Source: Candidatus Cloacimonadota bacterium (GTDB lineage: Bacteria; Muiribacteriota; UBA6191; JACPRK01). From it: DNA of 6,878 nucleotides. The notes beneath the pieces are model-generated. The model worked only from the letters and a program-made list of their open reading frames with translations, did not search any database and had not been told where the DNA came from. Positions within the stretch are counted from its first letter, which is position 1. Each line of letters opens with the position of its first letter. The position numbers and the translations under genes were made by a program. Positions 1-6,811 of this stretch are shown here, piece after piece. Location of the stretch: NCBI GenBank assembly GCA_021772705.1, contig JAJFLN010000540.1, forward strand, positions 1-6,878. Direction: 5' to 3'.

Positions 1-3000
1 CGGGAACGGAGGTGTCGCTGACCGTCAGGCCGGCTCCGGAGAAGGCCAGCGTCGCTGCTGACACGTTCGCCTGTGCCGTGGCCGAGTTGGCCACAGTGTA
101 ACTGGCCGTGAAGACCTGTCCCTGACTGACCGTCGCTGCTGCCACCAGGCTCCCACTGTAGGCAAGAGATGATGCGCTTTGAATGGTCACGGTGCCCTGG
201 TTGGTCTTCACGCTGGACAGGGTGGCGCCGCTGTTGGCATCGGTGGCCAAGATCGTCAGCTGGGCGTTTCTTGTTGTCAGGGCCGCACCGGCGTTGACTG
301 TCACCTTGTACCGATAGACACCGCTGGACAGGCCGCCGATGACAACCGGGTTGGCCTGGGTGGTGATGGTCAGACCCGAGACATCATCGTAGCCCAGCGA
401 CACGGTGGTGATGTTCGCTGCTGCCTGACCGCTGTTGGTGATCGTCGCAGTCACATCGTAGGTCTGGCCGATGGAGGCGGTGGAAGGCTGATTGAAGCCC
501 GCCACGGTGTCCACGTTTGCTGGAGTCTGAACGAGCACGTTTCCGAAGGAGGCGCTGGCGATACTGACATCGACACCGCTGTTGGCGTCGGCGGCGGTGA
601 TGCTCGTCGACCCGCTGCGGGTCGTCAGGCTGGCGGAGGTGCCGACCGTGACGTTGAAGACCACACTTCCACTGCTGGAACCGGCGATGGCCGCCGGACC
701 GGAAGCTAGGCTGACCGCCAGGTTGTCCGAGGGCGAGAACGTCAGGCTCTGGCCGGAGATCGTCGCCGCTGCCTGACCGGTGTTGTTCACCTGTACCGTC
801 ACTTGGAAGACCTGTCCACGGCTTACAGTGGATGCCATCAGGATGGTGCCGAATGACAGGGCTGCCGGCGTCTGCACGGCGACCACTCCGGCGGGCGAGA
901 GGCTCGCATTCAGAGGTGTACCCGTTCCGGCCTCCGTGCCGTTCACCGTGAAGGATGCCGTGCGGCTGCCGGAACCGGCGCTCCCACCAACAGTCACGGA
1001 GTAGACGTAGTTCACGATGGTGCCGCCGGCGATGACCGTCGGCGTCGTGACAGGAGTGACCGTCAGACCCGAACCGCTGAAGGTCAGGGAACCGGTGGCC
1101 CCATTGACGGAGTTCTGGCCCGTGTTCTGAACGCTGATCGTGACGGTGAACGTCTGCCCCTGACTGGCCGTTGAGGGCTGGGTGAAGCCGGAGATCGCCA
1201 GGGTTCCAGGGGATTGGATGAGCACGGAGCCCACGTTGGCCCCGTTGATGCTCAGGGCTGAATTGCTGTTCACGTCTTGCCCGAACAGGGTAAAGGAGGC
1301 CGTCCTCGCAGTCTGTGCCGAACCGAGTGCAACACTGACGGAGTAGACGAAGTTCACCGTCGACAGGCCAGGAATCAAATTCGGAATCGTGGTGGGAGTA
1401 ACTGTCAGGCCGGCTCCGCTGAAGCTGAGGAAGGCCGTCGTCACTGCCGTCGGCGCCTGTCCCGTATTGGTCACGGGTATGGTGGCCGTGAAGACCTGCC
1501 CCAGGGAGGCGCTGGTCGGCGCTTGCATGGAGTTTGCCGACACGGCCGCGGGCGTCTGAAGCGTCAAGGTCCCGGCGCTGGCGTTGAAGGTGCTGACATC
1601 GACTCCGCTGTTCCTGTCCGTCGCTGCGACATCAACGCGGGCAGTACGGATTCCGGGAGTCGCCGTCGACGAGGGTGTCACGTCGAATTGAGCGATACCC
1701 GATGCGCCGCCGGTCAGGACGACCGGAAACGAAACAGTGGAGATGGTCAGGTCATTGTTGTTGTCGAAGGAGAGGGTCACGCCTGACAGCGCCGCCGACG
1801 CCTGCGCCGTGCTGGTCAGGGTGGCAGTGACGCGGATGGTCTGACCCAGGCTGACATCCCCTGGAGTTCCGATAGTCGAGATGGAGAGGGCTGCCGTGGT
1901 CTGGATGGCAACGCTGCCGGCCACGGACCGGGTCGTCGCCAGGTTCGCCAGGGTTCCGGACTCCTGGGCCGCGAAGGTGACACTGGCAACCCGGCTTCCC
2001 GTGGCTGCGGTCGTGGAGACTGTGACGTCGAAGACGAAGGGCAGGATTTGGCCGCCTCCGACAACGGTGGGATTGTTCGATCTGGGAGCGATGGTCAGCC
2101 CCGTTCCGGTGAACGTCAGGGTCCCCGTCGTGTTGATGATTGAAGCCTGTCCGGTGTTCTGTACATTGATGGTGGTCGCGAAGGTCTGGCCCAGGCTGAC
2201 AGCCGGGGGCGCGACGATGTCGCTGAAGGCAATCTGGCCCGGCGACTGGACGGTCACGGTTCCGACGTTCTGATTGCTGATGCTCAGGTTCGCACCCGAG
2301 TTGGCGTCGCTCGCGACGATGGTGAAGCTGCCGGTTCGGGCAGTGGCTTCGGATCCGAGAGCGACTGTCACCCGATAGACGGCGCTGAAGGTCGAAAGCC
2401 CATTGATGGTGGACGGGACCGTCACAGGGGTGATGGTGAATCCCGTGCCGCTGAAGAGCAGACCGCTGGTGACCACCGTCGAGGCAGCCTGCCCCGAGTT
2501 GGTGATCGGAATGGTGGCCAGGAAAGTCTGACCGATAGAGACCGTCGCGGGTGCGACCATGGTGCCCACCGCCAGAGCTGCCGGAGTCTGGATCGTGATG
2601 TTGCCGGCCGGATTCTTGGCAGCGCTCACATCAGCACCGCTGTTTCCGTCAACCGCCGTGATACTCAGGTTGGCGACCCTGACCGTCGGTGTGGCCGTGC
2701 CTCCGATGGTGACATCGAAGGCTGCCGTTCCACTGGCGCCTCCGGCGATGACCGCCGGCGTGCCGGCCACGGCGATTGCCAGGCCAATCGTGTTGTCGAA
2801 GCTGAGCACACCAGCACTCACATTCAGGCTGGCCTGACCTGCATTGGTCACGACCGCAGTGACCCGGATGGTCTGTCCCTGGCTGCCGGTGAGGGCGCCT
2901 CCGATATTGGAGATCACCAGGACCGGTGGGGTCTGGACCGTGATGGTACCGGCATTGGCGCGAGACGCGTTGACCGCGGCTCCCGTTCCGGCCTCGATTC

Positions 3001-6000
3001 CCGACAGGGTCACCCCCACGGTGCGAGCGCCCGGTGATGCCATACCGGAGACCGTCACGTCAAAGAAGAAGCTGCCAATAGATCCTCCAGCCAGAACGGT
3101 CGGATTGCTCTGGGGCGTGATCGTCATGCCATCGCCTGTCAGGGTCAGGGTCCCGGTGGACATGTTCACCGACGCCTGACCCGTGTTCTGGACCCGGACG
3201 GTGACGACGAAGCTCTGGCCCTGACTCACTGTGGAGGGTTCGGTCACATCGGCGATGGCCAGCGTTCCCTGAGAGAGGACGGTGACAGTCCCGACATTGA
3301 CATTCTGTAAACTGATCTCCGTACCGGAGTTGGCATCGGCGCCATCGAGGTTGAAGGTCGCCGTTCGGGCCGTTAACTCGGCGCCGAGACCGACCGTGAC
3401 GTTGAATGCGAAGACGGAGGTCGACAGTCCAGGAACGCTCGCCGGGATCGTCCTGGGGGTCACGGTGAGACCCGTGCCGCTGAAGACCAGTGTCGTGGAA
3501 GTTACGTTCGCCGCGGCCTGACCCGTGTTGGTTACCGGTACGGTTGCCACGAAAGTCTGCCCCAGGCTGACGGTCGTCAGGCTGAGCATGGACTGTGCCG
3601 CCAGGCTCGGAGGCGTCTGGACGATCAGGTTGAAGTCAGGGGAGGAGTTCGCCGAGAGCGCCGTGTTGCTGTTCCCGTCCAGACCCGTGGCGCTGAAGCT
3701 GGCCGCCCGGTTGCCCGGTGTAGCTCCGGTGGCAGCGACCACGGCGTAGGTGAACGTGCTCGCTGAGCCTCCGGCGATGGAGGTCGGATTCCCTGTTGAT
3801 GGCGTCACGGTCAGACCCGTACCGGCGAAACTGAGGACACCGAATGCACCGGTGATCGTCGCTCCACCGGAGTTGACGACCGGCTTCGTCACAGCGAAGG
3901 TCTGTCCCTGGGTGACCCGGGCCGGGAATGACGCCGGGCTGAATGCCAGCGCCGCGGCTCGCTGGACGGTCCAGGTGAGGCTGGCCGGTGAGGGAACGAG
4001 GGAGTTGCCACTGTTGAGGTCCCGGCCAGATGCGCTGGCCCGAACCTCGATGGCGCCGGTGGCACCGCCGGCAAGTGGGGTCACATCAAACTGATAGAAG
4101 GCCGTTCCGGCTCCGGCAACGGTGGTCGGATTGCCCGCAACGACGCTCACGGAGAACGACGAACTGACGTTTACCGACCCCTGGAAGAAGGACAGAGTCA
4201 CGGTGGTCGGGTTGCTTGCGGCGGTCCCCGTGTTGCGCAGCGTGGCAGAGGCTCTCACGGTCTGCCCCTGGGACAGTGTCCGCGGGGTCGGAGTGAATGC
4301 CGAGATTGTCAGCTCCGCAGGCTTCTGGACCTCCAGGGTCGGCGGCGGAATCACACCCACCACCGGCACAGGCTGGCCATTGCTGGCATCGGTGCCGAAG
4401 GCCTTGCCGTTTACTGAGTAGATTGCCACGGCCAGGGAGGCCGTGTTGATCGTGAATGTGAAGGAGGCAGACTGCCCCGGAGCTAGGGCAGTGGGGATCG
4501 GCAGGTTGTCCGGCGTCAGAGTGACATTTCCAATGTCCAGAGACACGGTGGTCAGATTGGCCGTCGAACCGCCCACACTGTTCAGGGTGAATCCAGCGTT
4601 AACGACAGTCCCCTGGGACACGACGGTCCGGGACACGGTCAGGTTCGTGATCTGGAGTCGGGCAACCTCGACGACCTGAATCGATCCAATGCCGGACCTG
4701 GAGGCATCGACCACCAGGTTGTTCAGAGCCGTACGGGCCTGAATTTCGACGGAGGCGTTGTAGATGCCCGCCGGCACGGCCACGCCGACAACGACGCTGA
4801 ACTTCAGGGTCGCCGTTGCGCCTGCCGCGATCTGCGCGGGGCTGTCCCCGGCCAGGCTGGCCAGAATTCCCCCGTTGCCCAGGTTCATGTTCGCCGAGAG
4901 GATGTTGGCTGTCTCCGTACCGGGATTGGTGACCGGCAGAGACAGCACCGTGGCTCGTCCCTGAACCACGGGTGAGACGGGCTGCAGGAGTCCGATGGAC
5001 AGGGGACTGGACATCCCGACCTGGGTTACGGTAACGCTCCCCAGGTTGGACGATGTGGCGCTGGCGCTGCCTCCGGAGATGGCGTCGGTGGCGGTGACGC
5101 TCCCGGAAGCGACGAATGCTCCCAGTGCGGCGCCCCCGCTGGCGGCCACATCGAAGCTGAAGATACCGGAAGTGCCGCCGGCGATAGAGGCCGGATTCCC
5201 GGACCGGGGCGTCACACTCAGGCTGCCACCCACGAACGCGAGGGTCGCGGCCGAGACATTGGCGCCCTGGGTACCCCCGTTGGTGACGGTGTAGCTGGCT
5301 GTCACGGTCTGACCTTGAACGATCGCAGAGGGAATCTGGAGATTGGAGATAGTGAGACTGGCCGGACTGGGCTGGGACAGGACGACCTGTCCCGTCGCGG
5401 TGCTGGAGAGTCCGGAGGTGTCGGTCACTGTCAGGGTTATCGCGTAGGTACCGGCGATGGTTCCCACGAATGAGGCTTGAGGGCTGGTGGGGTTGTTCAG
5501 GGCGATTGCCAGGCCCGAGACAGAGGCGGTCCACTGGTACGTCAGGGTGTCGCCGTTGGGATCCGAGCTTCCTCGACCGTCGAGACTGACCAGACTGCCG
5601 ATGGCTCCGGCAGCCGGACTGATCGTCAGGGCCGCAACGGGCGGGTTGTTGGTCTTGGAGATGGCCGACTGAAGCGCCGTGACGGTCCCGTCACCGGAGG
5701 TGAGTCCCGTGCCGTCCTGAGGGGAGTCGACAAATGTCCCGATCGCCGTGGCCAGGGTCGCCGTCAGGGTGTTGCCATCGTAGTTCACGACGCCGCCGCT
5801 GCTGGTCTCCATCGGGATAGGCGTCCCGTTGCTCGTCCCATCCAGGATGCCGTCGGTGGCATCCAGAGCCGCCGCATCCATGAGCGTCATCACACTGACG
5901 CCCTGGGTCTCGGCGATCTGGCTCAGGCCCGAGACCACCAGTCCATACTCCAGACTGTTGGCATCGACCCCGGTCGATGACCGGCGGGTGTCGTGTGGCG

Positions 6001-6559
6001 CAGTGGACTGAATCGAATTGACGCTGAACCGGGCGCCCACATCGGCGAGGGCCTGATTCAGGCCGGCCTCGTTGAGTGCTCCCCGTCCAATTGCCAGGGA
6101 AACGGCAAGATGGGTCAGGGGAGTCACGCGAATCCCGGTCACGACTCCACCCGGGGCGATTCGAGGCACGGCGCCTCGAAGGGGATTGCCCGCGATGGAT
6201 TGGGTGGTGCCCGTCGCCTCATCGAAGAAGGCACCGGTGATCTCTATCAGCACGGGGCCGTCGTAGGCGGGATCGACGGACAGAGAGAAGTTCCCCGTCA
6301 CATCCGTCGTTCCCGTGGCCAGACGAGTGCCTTTCTGGCCACCAGCGACGCGGAACGCCTCCACCAGGGATCCGGCCAGGAAGGGTCCCTTGAACCCCTG
6401 TCCGGCGATGGTTCCCGGCGTACCGGGAATGGGAGTTGTTCCCGCTCCAGTAGACACGACGGCGGTACTGCCGCCGTTGCCACCACAACCGGTCAAGGCC
6501 AGGCAGACCAGGAGCGGCATGATCCGCGTGATCCATCGGCTACGGCTCTTCTGATTCAC
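1..6559 (-). CDS. Giant repeat-rich lipoprotein with PKD-like and Ig-like (CARDB/NEW3-type) modules, C-terminus beyond window
   Basis: One frame stays open from GTG at 6559 to the left edge: 2186 full codons plus one base, with no stop, so the C-terminus is outside the window. The start is supported by GGAGGT at five-base spacing and by a lipoprotein signal directly after it. Domain order: signal peptide (1-24, lipid Cys25), Gly/Thr/Pro linker, carboxypeptidase-regulatory-like beta domain (~50-133), helical segment (~134-300), PKD-like domain (~306-394), then 15 complete modules and one partial module of about 115 residues. Composition is rich in Thr, Ser, Ala, Gly, Val and Asn and poor in Lys; I saw no Cys after Cys25 and only three Trp (9, 343, 863). 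This is typical of large exported stalk proteins. No enzymatic motif was recognised. Likely location is the outer membrane or cell surface, tethered by its lipid; an adhesin or structural role is inferred. No partner gene is visible. The frame is very secure, the function is not. Confidence 0.95.
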   Translation of the reverse strand, partial: MNQKSRSRWITRIMPLLVCLALTGCGGNGGSTAVVSTGAGTTPIPGTPGTIAGQGFKGPFLAGSLVEAFRVAGGQKGTRLATGTTDVTGNFSLSVDPAYDGPVLIEITGAFFDEATGTTQSIAGNPLRGAVPRIAPGGVVTGIRVTPLTHLAVSLAIGRGALNEAGLNQALADVGARFSVNSIQSTAPHDTRRSSTGVDANSLEYGLVVSGLSQIAETQGVSVMTLMDAAALDATDGILDGTSNGTPIPMETSSGGVVNYDGNTLTATLATAIGTFVDSPQDGTGLTSGDGTVTALQSAISKTNNPPVAALTISPAAGAIGSLVSLDGRGSSDPNGDTLTYQWTASVSGLAIALNNPTSPQASFVGTIAGTYAITLTVTDTSGLSSTATGQVVLSQPSPASLTISNLQIPSAIVQGQTVTASYTVTNGGTQGANVSAATLAFVGGSLSVTPRSGNPASIAGGTSGIFSFDVAASGGAALGAFVASGSVTATDAISGGSASATSSNLGSVTVTQVGMSSPLSIGLLQPVSPVVQGRATVLSLPVTNPGTETANILSANMNLGNGGILASLAGDSPAQIAAGATATLKFSVVVGVAVPAGIYNASVEIQARTALNNLVVDASRSGIGSIQVVEVARLQITNLTVSRTVVSQGTVVNAGFTLNSVGGSTANLTTVSLDIGNVTLTPDNLPIPTALAPGQSASFTFTINTASLAVAIYSVNGKAFGTDASNGQPVPVVGVIPPPTLEVQKPAELTISAFTPTPRTLSQGQTVRASATLRNTGTAASNPTTVTLSFFQGSVNVSSSFSVSVVAGNPTTVAGAGTAFYQFDVTPLAGGATGAIEVRASASGRDLNSGNSLVPSPASLTWTVQRAAALAFSPASFPARVTQGQTFAVTKPVVNSGGATITGAFGVLSFAGTGLTVTPSTGNPTSIAGGSASTFTYAVVAATGATPGNRAASFSATGLDGNSNTALSANSSPDFNLIVQTPPSLAAQSMLSLTTVSLGQTFVATVPVTNTGQAAANVTSTTLVFSGTGLTVTPRTIPASVPGLSTSVFAFNVTVGLGAELTARTATFNLDGADANSGTEISLQNVNVGTVTVLSQGTLAIADVTEPSTVSQGQSFVVTVRVQNTGQASVNMSTGTLTLTGDGMTITPQSNPTVLAGGSIGSFFFDVTVSGMASPGARTVGVTLSGIEAGTGAAVNASRANAGTITVQTPPVLVISNIGGALTGSQGQTIRVTAVVTNAGQASLNVSAGVLSFDNTIGLAIAVAGTPAVIAGGASGTAAFDVTIGGTATPTVRVANLSITAVDGNSGADVSAAKNPAGNITIQTPAALAVGTMVAPATVSIGQTFLATIPITNSGQAASTVVTSGLLFSGTGFTITPVTVPSTINGLSTFSAVYRVTVALGSEATARTGSFTIVASDANSGANLSISNQNVGTVTVQSPGQIAFSDIVAPPAVSLGQTFATTINVQNTGQASIINTTGTLTFTGTGLTIAPRSNNPTVVGGGQILPFVFDVTVSTTAATGSRVASVTFAAQESGTLANLATTRSVAGSVAIQTTAALSISTIGTPGDVSLGQTIRVTATLTSTAQASAALSGVTLSFDNNNDLTISTVSFPVVLTGGASGIAQFDVTPSSTATPGIRTARVDVAATDRNSGVDVSTFNASAGTLTLQTPAAVSANSMQAPTSASLGQVFTATIPVTNTGQAPTAVTTAFLSFSGAGLTVTPTTIPNLIPGLSTVNFVYSVSVALGSAQTARTASFTLFGQDVNSNSALSINGANVGSVLIQSPGTLAISGFTQPSTASQGQTFTVTISVQNTGQNSVNGATGSLTFSGSGLTVTPVTTPTVIAGGTIVNYVYSVTVGGSAGSGSRTASFTVNGTEAGTGTPLNASLSPAGVVAVQTPAALSFGTILMASTVSRGQVFQVTVQVNNTGQAAATISGQSLTFSPSDNLAVSLASGPAAIAGSSSGSVVFNVTVGTSASLTTRSGSTSITAADANSGVDVSIASASFGNVLVQTPANVDTVAGFNQPSTASIGQTYDVTATITNSGQAAANITTVSLGYDDVSGLTITTQANPVVIGGLSSGVYRYKVTVNAGAALTTRNAQLTILATDANSGATLSSVKTNQGTVTIQSASSLAYSGSLVAAATVSQGQVFTASYTVANSATAQANVSAATLAFSGAGLTVSDTSVP
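503..1534 (-). repeat. Higher-order A-B-C unit, copy 3 (modules 12-14, 344 residues)
   Basis: Module A (12): IPGLST, VALGSAQTARTASF, DVNSN, NVGSVLIQSPG. Module B (13): ISVQNTGQNS, TPTVIAGG, TEAGTG, AGVVAVQTPAAL. Module C (14): GQVFQVTVQVNNTGQAA, IAGSSSGSVVFNVT, DANSGVDVS, GNVLVQTPA. Module 14 is the most diverged C copy and borrows the F in GQ-x-F from the A/B style. Confidence 0.8.
1535..2566 (-). repeat. Higher-order A-B-C unit, copy 2 (modules 9-11, 344 residues)
   Basis: Module A (9): INGLST, VALGSEATARTGSF, DANSG, NQNVGTVTVQSPG. Module B (10): INVQNTGQAS, NPTVVGGG, QESGT, AGSVAIQT. Module C (11): GQTIRVTATLTSTAQAS, LTGGASGIAQFDVT, DRNSGVDVS, AGTLTLQTPAA. Each aligns with its counterpart in the flanking units in nearly constant register. 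Confidence 0.85.
2567..3595 (-). repeat. Higher-order A-B-C unit, copy 1 (modules 6-8, 343 residues)
   Basis: Module A (6) carries VPGLST, the VGLGAELTARTATF strand, DANSG and an NVGTVTV end. Module B (7) carries VRVQNTGQAS, NPTVLAGG, IEAGTG and an AGTITVQTPP end. Module C (8) carries GQTIRVTAVVTNAGQAS, IAGGASGTAAFDVT, DGNSGADVS and NITIQTPAAL. The same order returns in the next two copies at offsets of 1029 and 1032 bases. Confidence 0.85.
5378..5644 (-). other. PKD-like (Ig-fold) domain
   Basis: Residues ~306-394 begin PPVAAL and contain SLDGRGSSDPNGDTLTYQW (325-343), then GTYAITLTVTDTSGLSS before a closing strand near 391-394. The S-S-D-P-N-G-D-x-L-x-Y-x-W and Y-x-I-T-L-T-V-T-D motifs are hallmarks of PKD-type and related REJ/K319-like beta-sandwich domains, which act as spacers or binding modules in extracellular proteins. 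It is the only copy in the visible protein and separates the N-terminal unit from the repeat array. Confidence 0.8.
5660..6160 (-). other. Helical segment with VTPLT motif, between N-terminal beta domain and PKD-like domain
   Basis: Residues ~134-300 contain VTPLTHLAVSLA (145-156), ALNEAGLNQALADVGARF (161-178) and YGLVVSGLSQIAETQ (205-219), all amphipathic and helix-like, then MTLMDAAALDATDGILDG (224-241). This order (VTPLT helix, middle helices, a final D-G-x-L-D-G) recurs in predicted lipoproteins right after a regulatory-like beta domain, so both parts probably form one conserved N-terminal unit. No catalytic residues or known function can be assigned. Confidence 0.5.
6161..6412 (-). other. 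N-terminal carboxypeptidase-regulatory-like beta domain
   Basis: Residues ~50-133 start GTIAGQGFKGPFLAGSLVEA and contain a TDVTGNFSL strand-turn-strand motif (85-93), then GPVLIEITG (101-109) and FFDEATGT (111-118). The pattern of a KGP/AG entry, a T-D-x-x-G-x-F turn and a D-E-A-T-G element matches small beta-sandwich modules of the carboxypeptidase regulatory-like type, seen at the N-terminus of many predicted bacterial lipoproteins. Assignment is by motif memory, not a profile search. It follows a linker of about 25 residues after the lipid Cys and so probably sits closest to the membrane. Confidence 0.55.
6485..6559 (-). other. Type II (lipoprotein) signal peptide and lipidation site
   Basis: Residues 1-25 show a basic n-region (K4, R6, R8, R12), a hydrophobic stretch IMPLLVCLAL (13-22) and the lipobox L22-T23-G24-C25, followed by Gly-Gly-Asn-Gly-Gly. 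Established rule: signal peptidase II cuts before the lipobox Cys, which is then lipidated. Residue +2 is Gly rather than Asp, so in an enterobacterial-type Lol system the protein would be expected to move to the outer membrane. That sorting rule may not hold in this organism. Confidence 0.85.
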
Positions 6560-6564
6560 GTACG

Positions 6565-6570
6565 ACCTCC
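6565..6570 (-). promoter_or_regulatory. Ribosome binding site of the giant lipoprotein gene
   Basis: Read on the minus strand this is GGAGGT, a strong match to the anti-Shine-Dalgarno sequence, five bases before the GTG start at 6559. It decides the start: the first in-frame ATG (codon 14) lies inside the hydrophobic signal segment and would remove the basic N-terminal region. Confidence 0.9.
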
Positions 6571-6686
6571 GTTTACAGGCAAGACATGTACAAGGCCCCG
6601 GGACATGGAGTCTCCCTATCCCCATCGGCGGGTGCTTCCCTCTGGCTTAGAGGCAATGCCGGTGAGATAAGACGGATTTTGTTGTA
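6571..6686 (-). other. Leader region with no recognisable promoter or riboswitch
   Basis: These 116 bases precede the ribosome binding site. I found no convincing -35/-10 pair or sigma-54 site and no match to the c-di-GMP (GEMM) consensus. Minor structure: a 5-bp hairpin at 6639-6653 (CCTCT/AGAGG, 5-base loop) and a CATGT/ACATG inverted repeat at 6585-6607. Either might fold in the 5' leader, but neither is long enough to call. Confidence 0.4.
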
Positions 6687-6703
6687 GTGGGGCTCGGCCC
6701 CAC
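6687..6703. repeat. Inverted repeat 1 (GTGGGGC / GCCCCAC)
   Basis: A perfect 7-bp GC-rich stem (6687-6693 with 6697-6703) closed by the 3-base loop TCG. No T-tract follows on either strand, so it does not look like an intrinsic terminator. It lies six bases from inverted repeat 2 and is probably part of the same intergenic palindromic element. Confidence 0.7.
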
Positions 6704-6708
6704 ACCCC

Positions 6709-6732
6709 GTTGGGGGAGCCAGCTCCCCCAAC
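6709..6732. repeat. Inverted repeat 2 (GTTGGGGGAG / CTCCCCCAAC)
   Basis: A perfect 10-bp stem (6709-6718 with 6723-6732) closed by CCAG, the strongest hairpin in the window. It is flanked by further C-runs, and no T-tract follows. The form fits REP-like extragenic palindromes, which occur in many copies between genes in a given genome; copy number cannot be tested here. Confidence 0.75.
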
Positions 6733-6811
6733 CCCCCAATTGGACTGGTGCGACTGAGAGTGCTGATGAACACTTGAATGACACACGAAACCTTGACCTG
6801 TTCATCCGGGT

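Larger units (their letters stand above)
1..5347 (-). repeat. Tandem array of 16 Ig-like modules of ~115 residues (last one partial)
   Basis: Each module carries [SV]-x-G-Q-[TSV]-[FVIY] followed by V-x-N-[TS]-G-Q-A. The Gly codon of this core begins at 5314, 4960, 4612, 4267, 3907, 3562, 3220, 2878, 2533, 2191, 1846, 1501, 1159, 817, 469 and 121, giving periods of 118, 116, 115, 120, 115, 114, 114, 115, 114, 115, 115, 114, 114, 116 and 116 residues. Modules 2 and 3 have degenerate cores (QGRATV, QGTVVN). Taking the boundary 11 codons before that Gly, modules begin at 5347, 4993, 4645, 4300, 3940, 3595, 3253, 2911, 2566, 2224, 1879, 1534, 1192, 850, 502 and 154. Most end in a strand such as TVTVQTP or TVQSPG. 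The pattern resembles CARDB, NEW3 and DUF11 Ig-fold modules; the exact family is uncertain. The array continues left of the window. Confidence 0.93.

Noticed and set aside
1..5347. CRISPR array or DNA-level satellite
   Set aside because: The periodicity is about 345 bases, stays in frame, and is conserved mainly at protein level. There are no short identical repeats with unique spacers.
4599..5534. Minus-strand ORF of 311 codons in another frame of the same strand
   Set aside because: It lies wholly inside the main gene, overlaps modules 1-3 and the end of the PKD-like domain, and its Arg-rich, low-complexity translation is typical of a frame-shifted GC-rich gene. The main frame shows clear domains across the same bases.
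1..6559. Frameshift or pseudogene in the repeat region
   Set aside because: All 16 core Gly codons fall in the same frame (positions of form 3n+1) and no in-frame stop occurs, so the gene appears intact within the window.
179..6670. Many plus-strand ORFs of 60-225 codons opposite the gene (for example 179-709, 1277-1786, 5477-5980, 5993-6670)
   Set aside because: They are antisense shadows. Their translations repeat the module periodicity in meaningless form (Val/Thr/Pro- or Gly/Arg-rich), show no domains, and the minus-strand frame is uninterrupted with clear motifs.
6600..6686. Cyclic di-GMP (GEMM) or other riboswitch in the leader
   Set aside because: A CCGCCGATGG stretch on the minus strand hints at the GEMM end, but the conserved GCAAA and GACGCAAAGCC elements are missing and the pairing is too weak.
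6573..6773. Minus-strand ORF of 66 codons (ATG at 6773) directly upstream of the big gene
   Set aside because: It runs through inverted repeats 1 and 2, so much of its translation is just repeat sequence. I saw no clear ribosome binding site or known motif, and codon use is unlike the main gene.
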